Positions 23,103-32,050 of a stretch of DNA of 36,412 nt are shown here, piece after piece. The notes beneath the pieces were generated by a model. It ran no database searches, was not told where the DNA came from, and saw nothing but the letters and a program-made list of their open reading frames with translations. Both the position numbers and the translations under genes were made by a program. Source of the DNA: Chloroflexota bacterium. Lineage in GTDB: Bacteria > Chloroflexota > Anaerolineae > Aggregatilineales > Phototrophicaceae. Each line of letters begins with the position of its first letter. Within the stretch, counting starts at the first letter, position 1. Where the stretch lies: positions 1 through 36,412 of the forward strand of contig JAPOWK010000098.1 of NCBI GenBank assembly GCA_026707665.1. Direction: 5' to 3'.

Positions 23103-24431
23103 ATGACCAGACCCAATTTCCTCTTCATGATCGCCGATGATCACCGTCATTCCGCCCTCGGCGCGCTGGGTGTAGAAACGGTCAGCACACCGACCTTCGA
23201 CCAGTTGATCGCCGATGGAACCTGCTTCACCCAGGCGCATATCATGGGCTCGACCTCGGGCGCCGTCTGCATGCCCAGCCGCGGCATGTTGATGTCCGGC
23301 TGCGGCCTCTTCGATACGCCCGATCCCCTGCCCGATGATGTCCCGCTGCTGCCGGAACTCCTGCAACAGAACGGTTACCGGACGTACGGCGCCGGCAAAT
23401 GGCACAACCGGCGGGGCAGCTATGCCCGCTGCTTCGGCGAGAGCGGCAAAGTCTTCTTCGGTGGCATGTCGGACCAGTTCGCAATGCCCGTCAACGATTT
23501 CGACCCCGCCGGCGAATACCCGCCCGAAGAGACCTATATTGCCGACGGTTATTCCACAACGGTCTTCACCGACGAAATGATTGATTTCTTAAGTGAACAG
23601 GGTCCGGATGACGACGAGCCCTTCTTCGCCTATATCGCCTTCACCTCGCCCCATGATCCGCGAACGCCGCCGCCGCCTTTCGATACAATGTACGATCCCG
23701 CCGAAATCGATTTGCCGCCTAACTTCAAACCGGAACACCCTTTTGATATCGGCGTGCGCGACATCCGCGACGAAGTCCTGGCCGGCTACCCGCGCGGCGA
23801 AGACGAAATCAAGCGCCACATCGCCGACTACTATGGGATGATCTCGCACATGGATTACGATATCGGCCGCATCCTCGCAACGCTGGACGCGCGCGGTCTG
23901 AGCGAGAACACTATCGTCGTCTATACCTCGGATCATGGCTTGGGCGTGGGCCAGCACGGTCTCATGGGCAAGCAGAACCTCTACGACCACAGCATGCGCA
24001 TTCCGCTAATCATGCGCGGACCCGGCGTTCCCGCAGGCTTGCGCAGCAAGGCGCTGCTCTATCTGCTTGATCTTTACCCCACCCTGCTTGAACTGGCGGG
24101 CGTTCCCGTGCCTGATAGCACAGCAGGCCATAGCTTGACCGCCCTGCTCAACGAAGTGACCTACAAGCACCGTCGGCAGATTTACTCCGCCTATCAAGGT
24201 GTATTCGGTCATCCTGCGGGAGCGCCTTATCAGCGCAGCATCAAGGACGAACGCCACAAGCTGATTCAAACTGTCGTCGCCGGCGTGATGACCTGGCAGC
24301 TCTTCGACCTGGACGCCGATCCACAAGAAACGGATAACCTTATCGCGAATCCAGCTCATGCCGGCCTGGTTGAACGCCTCAAAGCGGACTTGAAAAAACG
24401 GGCGACCCGCTGCAACGATCCCGTCTTATAA
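23103..24431 (+). CDS. Sulfatase (arylsulfatase family, formylglycine-dependent)
   Basis: The protein has 442 residues from ATG 23103, preceded by GGGAG at a good distance; the longer in-frame start at 22983 adds 40 non-conserved residues. The metal site begins with D12-D13 (MIADDHRHS). The maturation motif is C56-M-P-S-R60, in which Cys is converted to formylglycine by a separate enzyme. The second metal pair is in V-Y-T-S-D-H-G near 279-285. The K-W-H-N-R and H-D-P-R motifs typical of the family are present. No signal peptide is seen, so it is probably cytoplasmic, or the substrate is imported first. It hydrolyses a sulfate ester, and carbohydrate or choline sulfate are both plausible. An M20 hydrolase gene follows on the same strand. 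Confidence 0.85.
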   Translation: MTRPNFLFMIADDHRHSALGALGVETVSTPTFDQLIADGTCFTQAHIMGSTSGAVCMPSRGMLMSGCGLFDTPDPLPDDVPLLPELLQQNGYRTYGAGKWHNRRGSYARCFGESGKVFFGGMSDQFAMPVNDFDPAGEYPPEETYIADGYSTTVFTDEMIDFLSEQGPDDDEPFFAYIAFTSPHDPRTPPPPFDTMYDPAEIDLPPNFKPEHPFDIGVRDIRDEVLAGYPRGEDEIKRHIADYYGMISHMDYDIGRILATLDARGLSENTIVVYTSDHGLGVGQHGLMGKQNLYDHSMRIPLIMRGPGVPAGLRSKALLYLLDLYPTLLELAGVPVPDSTAGHSLTALLNEVTYKHRRQIYSAYQGVFGHPAGAPYQRSIKDERHKLIQTVVAGVMTWQLFDLDADPQETDNLIANPAHAGLVERLKADLKKRATRCNDPVL

Positions 24432-24556
24432 GCGAATCCGTAAGGGCGACCTATCAACTTGCGCGCAATCACGGAAACTGTAGGGGCGAGACTTGTCTCG
24501 CCCGCCAATGCGAAAACTGTAGGGCCCACCATTGGGTCCCCCGCCGGAGAATAACA
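24432..24556. repeat. GGGCGA-type hairpin repeats between sulfatase and M20 genes
   Basis: The stretch includes a perfect hairpin at 24484-24503 (GGGCGAGAC, tt, GTCTCGCCC) and a second, imperfect one at about 24523-24543 (gggcccacc, attgg, gtccccc), each preceded by aaactgtag. The M20 gene's ATG follows within 16 bases. Confidence 0.6.
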
Positions 24557-25801
24557 ATGACAAACCACATCCGCATCAATGGCGAGCGCCTATGGGCCGG
24601 CATCATGGAGATGGCGAAAATCGGCGCGACCGCAAATGGCGGCAGCCACCGCCTCACTCTCAGCGACGAAGACAAAGTCGCTCGCGACCTGTTCGCATCG
24701 TGGTGCGCCGAAGCGGGCTTGAGCTTGACCATCGACGAAATGGGCGATATGTTCGCGCGGCGCGCCGGCGGGGATAGCGACAGAGCGCCAGTCGGCATGG
24801 GCAGCCACCTCGATACCCAACCCTTTGGTGGGCGCTTCGACGGCGTATTCGGCGTGCTCGCTGGCCTCGAAGTCATACGTACCTTGAACGACCACGGCGT
24901 CCAAACGATCGCGCCGCTGGAAGTGGTGAATTGGACCAACGAGGAAGGCGCCCGATTCGCCCCGGCGATGCTGGCTTCCGGCGTCTACGCTGGCGTCTTC
25001 GAGCTGGGCTGGGCGCAATCACGCCGAGCGGTCGATACCGGCGCGGCACTGCTCAGCGAGCTCAAGCGCATCGGCTATCATGGCGATCAGCCTGTGCATG
25101 ACCACGATTTCGCCGCCTTCTTCGAATGCCATATCGAGCAAGGACCCATACTCGATTCCGCAGGCATCGCCGTCGGCGTCGTCAATGCGGCTCAGGGCTT
25201 TCGCTGGTACGACATCACGTTGGAAGGTTTCGCTTCGCATACTGGTTCGACGCCAATGAAAGGGAGGCGCAACGCGCTGCTGGGCATGGCAAGCGTCGTT
25301 CAAGCGGTTGATGACATCGCGCATGAACAGGCCCCGCTCGCTCGCGGCACCGTCGGCAGCCAGATCGAAGTGGGACCGGGCTCGCGCAATGTCATCCCCG
25401 GTCTGGTCAAATTCACCGTCGATATGCGCCATCCCTCGGCCGATACCCTCGCCGCCATGGACAGTTCTCTGCGCGCCGTCTGCGAAGAAGTCGCCGCAGA
25501 TATCGGGCTGGAGCTGTCGCTGGAGCAAATCTCGTACACCGCGCCGGTCGCTTTTGATGAGGACTGCGTCACCGCCGTCAAACGCGCCTGCGAAGAGCTC
25601 GACATATCCCACACCCTCATCACATCGGGCGCCGGCCACGATGCCTGCTACATCGCTGATCGCTGCCCCACCGCGATGCTCTTCGCGCCCTGCAAAGACG
25701 GCATCAGCCACCATGAATCCGAGAGCGCCGAGCCGGAAGACCTCGAAGCGGTCGGCAACGCCCTGCTGCATGCCGTGCTTGAAGTCGCCGGCGTCGCGTG
25801 A
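24557..25801 (+). CDS. M20-family Zn hydrolase (N-carbamoyl-amino-acid hydrolase/allantoate amidohydrolase type)
   Basis: The 414-residue protein has the two-metal site of the carbamoylase branch. H84-L-D86 lies in GSHLDTQPFGG, D95 in GRFDG, and E129-E130 in WTNEEGARFAPAM, with the later H-I-E-Q-G-P and G-A-G-H-D-A motifs. The lid/dimerisation domain occupies about 210-325 (G-x-A-S-H-T-G-S-T-P-M). Family members remove carbamoyl or ureido groups in hydantoin, pyrimidine or purine breakdown. A nucleoside-type ABC importer lies elsewhere in the window, but any link is speculative. The stop is 34 bases before the AttH-like gene on the same strand. Confidence 0.85.
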   Translation: MTNHIRINGERLWAGIMEMAKIGATANGGSHRLTLSDEDKVARDLFASWCAEAGLSLTIDEMGDMFARRAGGDSDRAPVGMGSHLDTQPFGGRFDGVFGVLAGLEVIRTLNDHGVQTIAPLEVVNWTNEEGARFAPAMLASGVYAGVFELGWAQSRRAVDTGAALLSELKRIGYHGDQPVHDHDFAAFFECHIEQGPILDSAGIAVGVVNAAQGFRWYDITLEGFASHTGSTPMKGRRNALLGMASVVQAVDDIAHEQAPLARGTVGSQIEVGPGSRNVIPGLVKFTVDMRHPSADTLAAMDSSLRAVCEEVAADIGLELSLEQISYTAPVAFDEDCVTAVKRACEELDISHTLITSGAGHDACYIADRCPTAMLFAPCKDGISHHESESAEPEDLEAVGNALLHAVLEVAGVA

Positions 25802-25835
25802 TCGGCCAATCTCAAATCAGACGAGAGACAAAAGC

Positions 25836-26990
25836 ATGAACTGGCGCATCCTCACTCTGCTGCTATTGATCGGGCTGACGCTTCTCTTCGGCATCAGCTT
25901 GTACGAACCCGCGAACGGCGGGGTGCTCAGCGCCCATACGCGCGTCGAAGCGCCGCCCCAAGACATCAGCGGATTCGCCCGCGCCATTGAACCCTGGGAT
26001 TGGCGCTTCCCGCGCGACCATGGCGCCCATCCCAACTTCCAAACGGAATGGTGGTACTACACTGGAAACAGCGCGACCGCCGAAGGCCGGCGCTTCGGCT
26101 TTCAATTCACCATTTTCCGCCGCGCGATAACGCCGCTCGCCCAGCCGTCAAGCTCCGAGTTTCGCGCCAGTGATATCTACCTGGCGCACTTCACCGTCAG
26201 CGACATCGAAAGCGGCGACTTCTACCACGATGTGCGGTACGCGCGTGGCGGCGCTGGACTGGCGGGCGCCGAAGTCGATCCCTTTTATCGCGTCTGGCTC
26301 GAAGACTGGCAGGTCAGCGCGCTAGACGACAATGCGAACAAGATCCATATCACTGCCGCCAGCGATGATGTCGCTATCGATCTGCACCTCTACCAAATGA
26401 AACAGCCCGCGCTGCACGGGGTGGAAGGGCTCAGCCCCAAAAGCGCCGAGATCGGCAACGCCAGCTACTACTACAGCTTGACGCGGCTGCACACCGACGG
26501 CGCCTTTACCATCGGCGACGAAACCTACATCGTCAGCGGATTCTCCTGGATGGATCACGAATTCAGCACCTCCGCCCTGGGCGACGGCGCGCAAGGATGG
26601 GATTGGTTCGGTCTGATCTTTGACGACAACACCGAGCTCATGGTCGGGCAGATCCGCCAGGTCGATGGGGGAGTCGAACCCAGCTTCGGCGGTTTATATG
26701 TTGACGCCGACGGCGAAACCCGCTATCTGGACGCGGCCGATTTCTCCATCGCCGTCACCGATACCTGGCGCAGCCCGCATAACGACGCCGAGTATCCCGC
26801 CGGTTGGGAGATTTCTGTCATGGGCGACCAGGGATTCCATATTCGGGTGGCGCCCCTGCAAGCCGACCAGGAGTTGCACAGCGCCGATATCGTCTACTGG
26901 GAAGGCGCCGTCGAAATCAGCGGCGACAAGTCTGGTTACGGTTACGCCGAGTTGACCGGCTACGTTGGCTCGATGCAGAATCGCTTCTGA
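25836..26990 (+). CDS. AttH/CrtC-like lipocalin-fold exported protein
   Basis: The protein has 384 residues from ATG 25836. The open frame runs further back but only inside the M20 gene. An uncleaved anchor or signal peptide covers about 4-22 (R-I-L-T-L-L-L-L-I-G-L-T-L-L-F-G). The family signature E71-W-W-Y-Y-T-G77 follows F-P-R-D-H-G-A-H, and further motifs are F-Q-F-T-I-F-R-R, Y-L-A-H-F-T-V-S-D and V-S-G-F-S-W-M-D-H-E-F, typical of the double-lipocalin proteins grouped with carotenoid 1,2-hydratase. With no carotenoid genes nearby, a generic lipid-binding or export-linked role is more likely than carotenoid hydration. The methyltransferase gene begins 8 bases after its stop. Confidence 0.8.
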   Translation: MNWRILTLLLLIGLTLLFGISLYEPANGGVLSAHTRVEAPPQDISGFARAIEPWDWRFPRDHGAHPNFQTEWWYYTGNSATAEGRRFGFQFTIFRRAITPLAQPSSSEFRASDIYLAHFTVSDIESGDFYHDVRYARGGAGLAGAEVDPFYRVWLEDWQVSALDDNANKIHITAASDDVAIDLHLYQMKQPALHGVEGLSPKSAEIGNASYYYSLTRLHTDGAFTIGDETYIVSGFSWMDHEFSTSALGDGAQGWDWFGLIFDDNTELMVGQIRQVDGGVEPSFGGLYVDADGETRYLDAADFSIAVTDTWRSPHNDAEYPAGWEISVMGDQGFHIRVAPLQADQELHSADIVYWEGAVEISGDKSGYGYAELTGYVGSMQNRF

Positions 26991-26998
26991 GAGCCGCC

Positions 26999-27796
26999 AT
27001 GTATGAATCCTGTCAGCCATCCCTCATCCACGATCAAGTGGCGCAGCTCTACGATCGCGCCCGCCCCGGTTATCCCGCCGCCCTCTTCGACGACATCATC
27101 GCCTATGCGAACCTGGCTGCCGACGCGCGCATCCTCGAAATCGGCTGCGGCACCGGGCAAGCCACGCTCCCCCTCGCGCAACGTGGCTTTGCGATTGACT
27201 GCCTGGAGCCGGGCGCGCAAATGGCCGCCATTGCCCGCGCAAATCTCGCCGGCTTTCCCGCCGTGACGGTTTACCATACCGACTTCGAGCGCTTTGCCTG
27301 TTTGCCCGCCAGTTACGATCTGCTGCTCTCCGCCACCGCCTTCCACTGGGTCGATCCTGATATTCGCTTCCGCAAAACTCATGATCTGCTCAAATCCCGC
27401 GCGGCGCTCGCGCTCTTCTGGCATCGACCGGTCCAGACCCAAGCTAGCCGCGATTTCACCGACGCCATCCAATATGTCTACAAAGCAGTTGCGCCCGAGC
27501 TCACCAGCGACTACATGCCTCCGCCCCACCCCGATCACGTAACCACCGAGTACGAAGACCTCATTCCGGCCAGCGGCTGCTTTTCCGAGCTCGAGATCCG
27601 CAAGCACTACGTAGCAACGTCATACAGCGCAAGCGCATACGTCGACTTGCTCGCCACCTTCTCCGACCACCAGAAACTGGAAGCGTCCAAACGACAGCGG
27701 CTCCTCGCCGATATTGAAAAGCTGATTACAGACCAATTCGCGGGATCGGTCGTCCGCGAGACCGTCGCCTTGCTCTACCTCGCCCGCCGCAAATGA
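26999..27796 (+). CDS. Class I SAM-dependent methyltransferase
   Basis: The 265-residue protein has the Rossmann methylase fold. Motif I is L-E47-I-G-C-G-T-G53, the acidic end of strand 2 is C-L-E-P-G-A-Q-M near 69-76, post-I D-F-E-R-F-A is near 99, and motif IV is L-L-L-S-A-T-A-F-H-W-V. The F-H-W-V signature is shared with trans-aconitate/UbiE-like small-molecule methylases. The substrate cannot be predicted. The ATG begins 8 bases after the AttH-like gene and may be co-transcribed with it. The C-terminal third is helical with no extra domain. Confidence 0.8.
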   Translation: MYESCQPSLIHDQVAQLYDRARPGYPAALFDDIIAYANLAADARILEIGCGTGQATLPLAQRGFAIDCLEPGAQMAAIARANLAGFPAVTVYHTDFERFACLPASYDLLLSATAFHWVDPDIRFRKTHDLLKSRAALALFWHRPVQTQASRDFTDAIQYVYKAVAPELTSDYMPPPHPDHVTTEYEDLIPASGCFSELEIRKHYVATSYSASAYVDLLATFSDHQKLEASKRQRLLADIEKLITDQFAGSVVRETVALLYLARRK

Positions 27797-27884
27797 CACT
27801 GGCGCCCCACATCCAAGTAACGAATGCCGTTCGCGTGTAGAATCCTCGTAACATCAATAAGCCCAATGCGACCCAGGAGGTTGA

Positions 27885-28865
27885 ATGATCCGTGCCTTGA
27901 TCACCGGCGGCGCCGGCTTCGTCGGCAGCCATCTAGCCGAGCGGCTGCTAGCCAGCGGCTACCAGGTCACCGTCATCGACAATCTCTCGACCGGGCAGCT
28001 GCGCAACATCCAGTGCATGATGCCCGATCCCAATTTCAGCTACGCCGTCGAAGACATCCGCAATATCCACGTCATTGACCGCCTCGTCAGCGAATGCGAC
28101 ATCATCTTCCATCTGGCGGCCGCCGTCGGCGTGCGCAATATCATCGACCGACCGATCAATACCATCGAAGTGAATATCGGCGGAACCGAAATGATCCTCA
28201 AAACAGCCAGCCGCTATCGCCGCCGCATCCTCATCGCCTCAACCTCTGAAGTTTACGGTAAAGGCGTCAAGTTTCCCTTTCGCGAAGACGATGACACCTT
28301 GTCCGGTCCCACCCGGCGCAGCCGCTGGAGCTATGCCGCCTCCAAAGCCATCGACGAGTTTCTGGCCTTCGCCTATCACGAAGAAGTCGGTTTGCCCGTT
28401 ACCCTCTTTCGGCTCTTCAACACTGTCGGCCCGCGCCAGGTTGGCCAATATGGCATGGTCGTACCCCGCTTCGTGCGCTGGGCGCTGGCCAACGAAGCCA
28501 TCCAGGTTTACGGCGACGGAGAGCAGCAGCGCTGCTTCGCCAATGTTCACGATGTCGTCCGCGCGATCCATGACCTGGCCGAATGCGACGCGACAATTGG
28601 CGAACTCTACAATATCGGCAGCGACGCGGAGATCAGCATCATGCAGCTGGCGGAGCTCATCCGCGACCGCGCCGACAGCGCTTCCGATATCGAGCTGGTT
28701 CCGTATGAACAAGCCTATCAGCAGGCCGGCTTTGAGGACTTCCGTCGCCGCGTTCCCAGCATCGACAAGATTCAATCTGCAATCGGCTGGGCGCCGTCAA
28801 CACCGCTTAATGAAACGATCGACCAGATCATCGCCTACTACCAGACGGAGATGTACCAAGACTGA
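27885..28865 (+). CDS. NAD-dependent NDP-sugar epimerase/dehydratase (extended SDR)
   Basis: The 326-residue protein has a textbook GGAGG 5 bases before the ATG. NAD(P) binding is by G8-G-A-G-F-V-G14, with D32 after strand 2 (V-I-D-N-L-S-T-G) favouring NAD. The catalytic set is S119/T120/S121 followed by E-V-Y-G and Y150-A-A-S-K154. The D-N-L-S-T-G and R-Q-V-G-Q-Y-G-M-V-V-P-R-F motifs place it near UDP-glucose 4-epimerases and UDP-glucuronate decarboxylases. It would supply activated sugars for surface polysaccharide, consistent with the GT4 glycosyltransferase that follows after a repeat-filled gap. Exact specificity is not resolved. Confidence 0.85.
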   Translation: MIRALITGGAGFVGSHLAERLLASGYQVTVIDNLSTGQLRNIQCMMPDPNFSYAVEDIRNIHVIDRLVSECDIIFHLAAAVGVRNIIDRPINTIEVNIGGTEMILKTASRYRRRILIASTSEVYGKGVKFPFREDDDTLSGPTRRSRWSYAASKAIDEFLAFAYHEEVGLPVTLFRLFNTVGPRQVGQYGMVVPRFVRWALANEAIQVYGDGEQQRCFANVHDVVRAIHDLAECDATIGELYNIGSDAEISIMQLAELIRDRADSASDIELVPYEQAYQQAGFEDFRRRVPSIDKIQSAIGWAPSTPLNETIDQIIAYYQTEMYQD

Positions 28866-28896
28866 TAGCGCTGCCTGGTCGCCCGCAAAAACACGA

Positions 28897-29275
28897 AAAC
28901 TGCAGGGGCGAGCTAGCCGCCCACCGGTCAAGACCAGCATTTGTAGACACACGCCCGGCACAGCCGCCGCCCACGTAAAATACCTTGCCTCCTACTGTGG
29001 AAAAGGCACGGGATGTATACTGTGCTCGCAAGATTTAGCTCCGCTTCCCTAGCTCGCTGGACGCCCCCCGCCAAACGGGGGGGATTTATGGGGGGAACCA
29101 GGGGCCGGGGGATGGGGTTGGCTGCCCGCAACGTAAACAGGGGCGAGCTTGCCGCCCGCCGGCCAAGACCAGCATTTGTAGGGGCGAGACTTGTCTCGCC
29201 CACCGCCAAATCCCAATCGGTTAAGGCGAGCCAGTAGGTCGCCTGCCCAGGCGCATTGGGAAAGGACACCGTACG
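28897..29275. repeat. Repeat-filled gap containing composite repeat B, copy 2
   Basis: No gene is seen. 28943-29160 repeats the order of 6064-6213 (gtagacac block, ccgccgcccacg block, CTTCCCTAGCTCGCTGG palindrome, ggccgggggatggggttggc, ccgcaacgtaaacaggggcga). Relative to copy 1 it has about 35 extra bases (28988-29030) and a 40-base G/C hairpin insertion (29061-29100). A perfect GGGCGAGAC/GTCTCGCCC hairpin at 29182-29201 follows. ccaagaccagcatttgtag occurs here twice, in slightly varied form (about 28927 and 29163). Confidence 0.65.
29061..29100. repeat. 40-bp G/C hairpin inserted in a palindromic repeat
   Basis: The host palindrome ends tagctcgctgg at 29060 and resumes ggggccggggg at 29101. 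Between lie CCCCCCG-ccaaa-CGGGGGG (a 7-bp perfect stem), atttat and a ggggggaacca run. The intact host at 15080-15134 lacks it. Confidence 0.6.
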
Positions 29276-30424
29276 GTGCACATCGCCATGAACGGCTGGT
29301 TCTACGACCAGGAATCGACCGGCAGCGGACAATACCTGCGCCACCTGTTGGCAAACCTGCCCAAAGTCGCGCCCGAGCTCGAATTGTCGCTAATCCTGCC
29401 GCCTCACATTCCGTCCCCGAGCGATCTCTCGCCGGCGATCAATGTCGTCTGTGCGGGAAGATCGCGCCTTGTCCCCGAATCCATGAGGCGGGTGAGCAAG
29501 GTCCACTTTGAACAGCGAACCTTTCCGCGCCTCGCGCGCCAGATCAACGCCGATATCGCTCACGTGCCCTACTGGGGAACGCCGATGGCTTGTCCGGTCA
29601 AGCTGGTCACCACCATTCTTGATGTCATTCCCCTGCTTTATCCCATTTACAGCCGCGGTCCTTTCACCAGCCTGTACACCGCCCTCGTCAGCTCGGCGGC
29701 GCGCGGCAGCAATCACATCATCACCATCAGCGAAACAGCCAAGGTCGATATCGAAGAACAACTGCAAATCCCTGAGGAGAAAATCGCAGTCACCTACCTG
29801 GCGCCAGGGGAGCAATATCATCCACAGATCGGCGCCGAAGACGATGAAGCGGTGCGGGAAGAATATGACCTGCCCGAGCGCTTCGTGCTTTATCTCGGCG
29901 GCTTCGATTGGCGCAAGCAAGTCAACAATCTCCTGCTGGCTTACACCTATGTCGGCGAGGCTGACGGCGATACCTTTCCTCTCGTCATCGCCGGGCGCGA
30001 GCCGACTTACGACGACCGCCTGTTTCCCAACCTGCGCGAATACTGCCGCCGCCTCAATATCGAAGACTACCTGCGTTGGATTGGCTTCGTCGACGAAGCA
30101 GACAAGCCGGCGCTCTATCGCCTGGCCGATGTCTTCGTTTTCCCCAGCCTCTACGAAGGATTCGGCTTGATGGCTCTGGAAGCGATGGCATCGGGCACCC
30201 CGGTGGTGACGTCGGACGCCATCGTCTTTGAAGAAGTACTGGAAGACGCCGCCTTTATCGTCAATAATGCCCGTGAAATGGCCGGCGCCATTCTCGCCTT
30301 GCTTATTCAACAGCCCCTGCGCGATACCATGATCAACCAGGGCTTGGCGCTGGCGAGCAACTATTCCTGGCGCAAGACTGCTGAAGAGACTCTTGCCGTT
30401 TACGAACGCGTCATGCACAACTGA
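29276..30424 (+). CDS. GT4-type glycosyltransferase (GT-B fold)
   Basis: The 382-residue protein starts at GTG 29276 (M-H-I-A-M-N-G-W-F) with GGAAAGGA upstream. The N-terminal acceptor domain is about 1-190 (G-S-G-Q-Y-L-R-H-L). The C-terminal nucleotide-sugar domain begins at F-V-L-Y-L-G-G-F-D-W-R-K near 203-214 and has the E-x7-E motif E294-G-F-G-L-M-A-L-E302-A-M-A-S-G-T-P-V-V. It is most like mannosyltransferases of the GT4 group, which build lipopolysaccharide, capsule or glycolipids from GDP/UDP-sugars with retention. It follows an NDP-sugar epimerase gene, which fits. The membrane protein gene begins 3 bases after the stop, so these are likely co-transcribed. Confidence 0.85.
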   Translation: MHIAMNGWFYDQESTGSGQYLRHLLANLPKVAPELELSLILPPHIPSPSDLSPAINVVCAGRSRLVPESMRRVSKVHFEQRTFPRLARQINADIAHVPYWGTPMACPVKLVTTILDVIPLLYPIYSRGPFTSLYTALVSSAARGSNHIITISETAKVDIEEQLQIPEEKIAVTYLAPGEQYHPQIGAEDDEAVREEYDLPERFVLYLGGFDWRKQVNNLLLAYTYVGEADGDTFPLVIAGREPTYDDRLFPNLREYCRRLNIEDYLRWIGFVDEADKPALYRLADVFVFPSLYEGFGLMALEAMASGTPVVTSDAIVFEEVLEDAAFIVNNAREMAGAILALLIQQPLRDTMINQGLALASNYSWRKTAEETLAVYERVMHN

Positions 30425-30427
30425 CGG

Positions 30428-31204
30428 ATGACCCGCATGGATGAATCGCAAACCGACCGGCGTGACATGAAGCTGATGGCGAAGCTCTCCCTGCCGGAAG
30501 AGACCGAGCCGCCCTGGAGCCTGCTAAGCGCGGGACTAACCGTTTTCGCCATGTTCATTTGCTTGACCGTAATCGGACCGGCTCTGGTCGCGATAATCAC
30601 GCGCGGCGATGTGAATCTGCCATCTGAATTCACGCTGAGCTGGGCGATCGGCATGGCGCTGACGGTCGTCTTTGCGCTCGTGAGCCGCCGCAGCAGCATA
30701 GAAAGCTGGCGCGCCTTGCGTCTCGCGCGGGGGGAGCTGCCTTTGCCGCTGGCGCTGCTGGTCGGGATTGCCTTCGGGCTGGCGGTCGATCTCACCGTCA
30801 GCCTGTCGAGCGGCGCATTCTGGCCTGTGCCACAAATCTGGTACTTTCAAGCGCGTGGCGTCCAGGGCTTGCTCCAGGCCTTGCTCTTGGTCGTCGTCTT
30901 GCAGCCGCTGGCGGAGGCGCTTGTGTTCCAGGCGGTGCTTCTGCCGCGAATGCGCTGGTCCTTCGGTCCCTGGCGCGGTGTGGTGGCAACTGCAGCCGCC
31001 TATACTGTCCTGTACGGTCTCGTGTTCATCCCACCTTATTCATTCTATAATGTCTTCTGGCATGGCATAATCTTCCCGGTCAGCATCGGTCTTTTCTTCA
31101 GTATGCTAAGAATCTACACCGGGTCAACTTCCGCCGTCATCATAGCGCGCATGGGCGCTGGTCTCATTTTCTTGTTGACAGCGCTGGCATTGGTCGGCAC
31201 TTGA
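30428..31204 (+). CDS. Membrane protein resembling a CPBP-type intramembrane protease, with degenerate active site
   Basis: The 258-residue protein has about seven hydrophobic helices after a polar N-terminus of about 30 residues. The middle segment Q-P-L-A-E-A-L-V-F-Q-A-V-L-L-P-R-M-R-W (about 158-176) aligns with the CPBP motif E-E-x-x-x-R but reads E-A-L-V-F-Q, so the second Glu and the Arg are lost. The histidine motifs further on are only loosely present (W-H-G-I-I-F-P-V). It is therefore either an inactive homologue or an unrelated membrane protein. It sits 3 bases after the glycosyltransferase, suggesting a shared transcript. In-frame ATGs at 30437 and 30470 are alternative starts. Confidence 0.5.
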   Translation: MTRMDESQTDRRDMKLMAKLSLPEETEPPWSLLSAGLTVFAMFICLTVIGPALVAIITRGDVNLPSEFTLSWAIGMALTVVFALVSRRSSIESWRALRLARGELPLPLALLVGIAFGLAVDLTVSLSSGAFWPVPQIWYFQARGVQGLLQALLLVVVLQPLAEALVFQAVLLPRMRWSFGPWRGVVATAAAYTVLYGLVFIPPYSFYNVFWHGIIFPVSIGLFFSMLRIYTGSTSAVIIARMGAGLIFLLTALALVGT

Positions 31205-31231
31205 GAAATCACCTGACGAAAGGAATACGCA

Positions 31232-32050
31232 ATGTCCGCACATCCGCTGAAAATCGGCGACATCAAATGCGCTGTGCTGCACGAAGGCGAATCCGATCTT
31301 ATCGCGGACAATTTAGCCGCGCGCTATCCCGGCGTTACGCCTGGGCAAATTGACGCCGCCCTCGCCGGGCAAAAGCCCTCCGGCAGCCTCAATCTGCCCT
31401 ACATCAACAGCGGCGGAAAACACATCATCGCCGATGTCGGCTTCGGAGCCGCGGGGCGCCCCTCCGCCGGCGGAACGGAAGCCGCGCTCAAATCGCTGAA
31501 TCTTGCACCGGCCGAGATTGACATCGTCTATCTGACGCACTTCCACGGCGACCACATCGCGGGCTTGGCCGATGACGCCGGCCAACTCGCCTTTCCCAAC
31601 GCAAGCTACATGACGACACAAGCAGAGTGGGATGAATGGACCGCGCGCTGGTCCGCCTCCGACGCGCCACAAGATCAGAAGACATTGGATCTCTTTACCT
31701 CGCTGCAAGATCGATTCAGCTTTGCCAGCCCCGGCGACGAAATCGCGCCCGGCCTCAGCGTGGTCGATCTCAAAGGCCACACCCTCGGGCATTCGGGCTT
31801 GCTGATCGAGTCGGGCGGCGAGCGCCTGCTCCATGTCGTCGACCTCCTTCACCAGCCTTTCCAATTCGCCAACACCGACTGGCATTTCTCATTCGACTCC
31901 GATGCCGAACTCGCAGTCGAAACGCGCCGCCGCGTCCTGCAGCAATGCGCCGACGAAGAGATCCTGACCCTCTTCTACCACATGCCATTCCCCGGCTTGG
32001 GCAAGGTCAGTGGGGAAAACGACGTCTACAGGTGGAATCCAATCGCTTGA
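31232..32050 (+). CDS. MBL-fold metallo-hydrolase
   Basis: The 272-residue protein has ACGAAAGGAAT before the ATG (AAGGA, about 7 bases). The zinc motif is T-H103-F-H105-G-D107-H108-I-A-G; further ligands are expected in K-G-H-T-L-G-H-S-G and V-V-D-L-L-H-Q-P. An N-terminal strand-rich extension with L-P-Y-I-N-S-G-G-K-H-I-I-A-D-V-G-F-G is typical of the lactonase/YtnP-like subgroup, members of which hydrolyse lactones such as acyl-homoserine lactones. Many others have unknown substrates, so only the fold is certain. It has no signal peptide. A composite repeat follows within 30 bases. Confidence 0.8.
   Translation: MSAHPLKIGDIKCAVLHEGESDLIADNLAARYPGVTPGQIDAALAGQKPSGSLNLPYINSGGKHIIADVGFGAAGRPSAGGTEAALKSLNLAPAEIDIVYLTHFHGDHIAGLADDAGQLAFPNASYMTTQAEWDEWTARWSASDAPQDQKTLDLFTSLQDRFSFASPGDEIAPGLSVVDLKGHTLGHSGLLIESGGERLLHVVDLLHQPFQFANTDWHFSFDSDAELAVETRRRVLQQCADEEILTLFYHMPFPGLGKVSGENDVYRWNPIA

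Noticed and set aside
25308..25835. N-terminal extension of the AttH-like gene back to 25308
   Set aside because: It is out of frame over the conserved M20 gene. ATG 25836 begins a clear signal-anchor sequence.
29390..30451. A 353-codon minus-strand frame
   Set aside because: It is antisense to the GT4 glycosyltransferase, whose catalytic motifs are intact.
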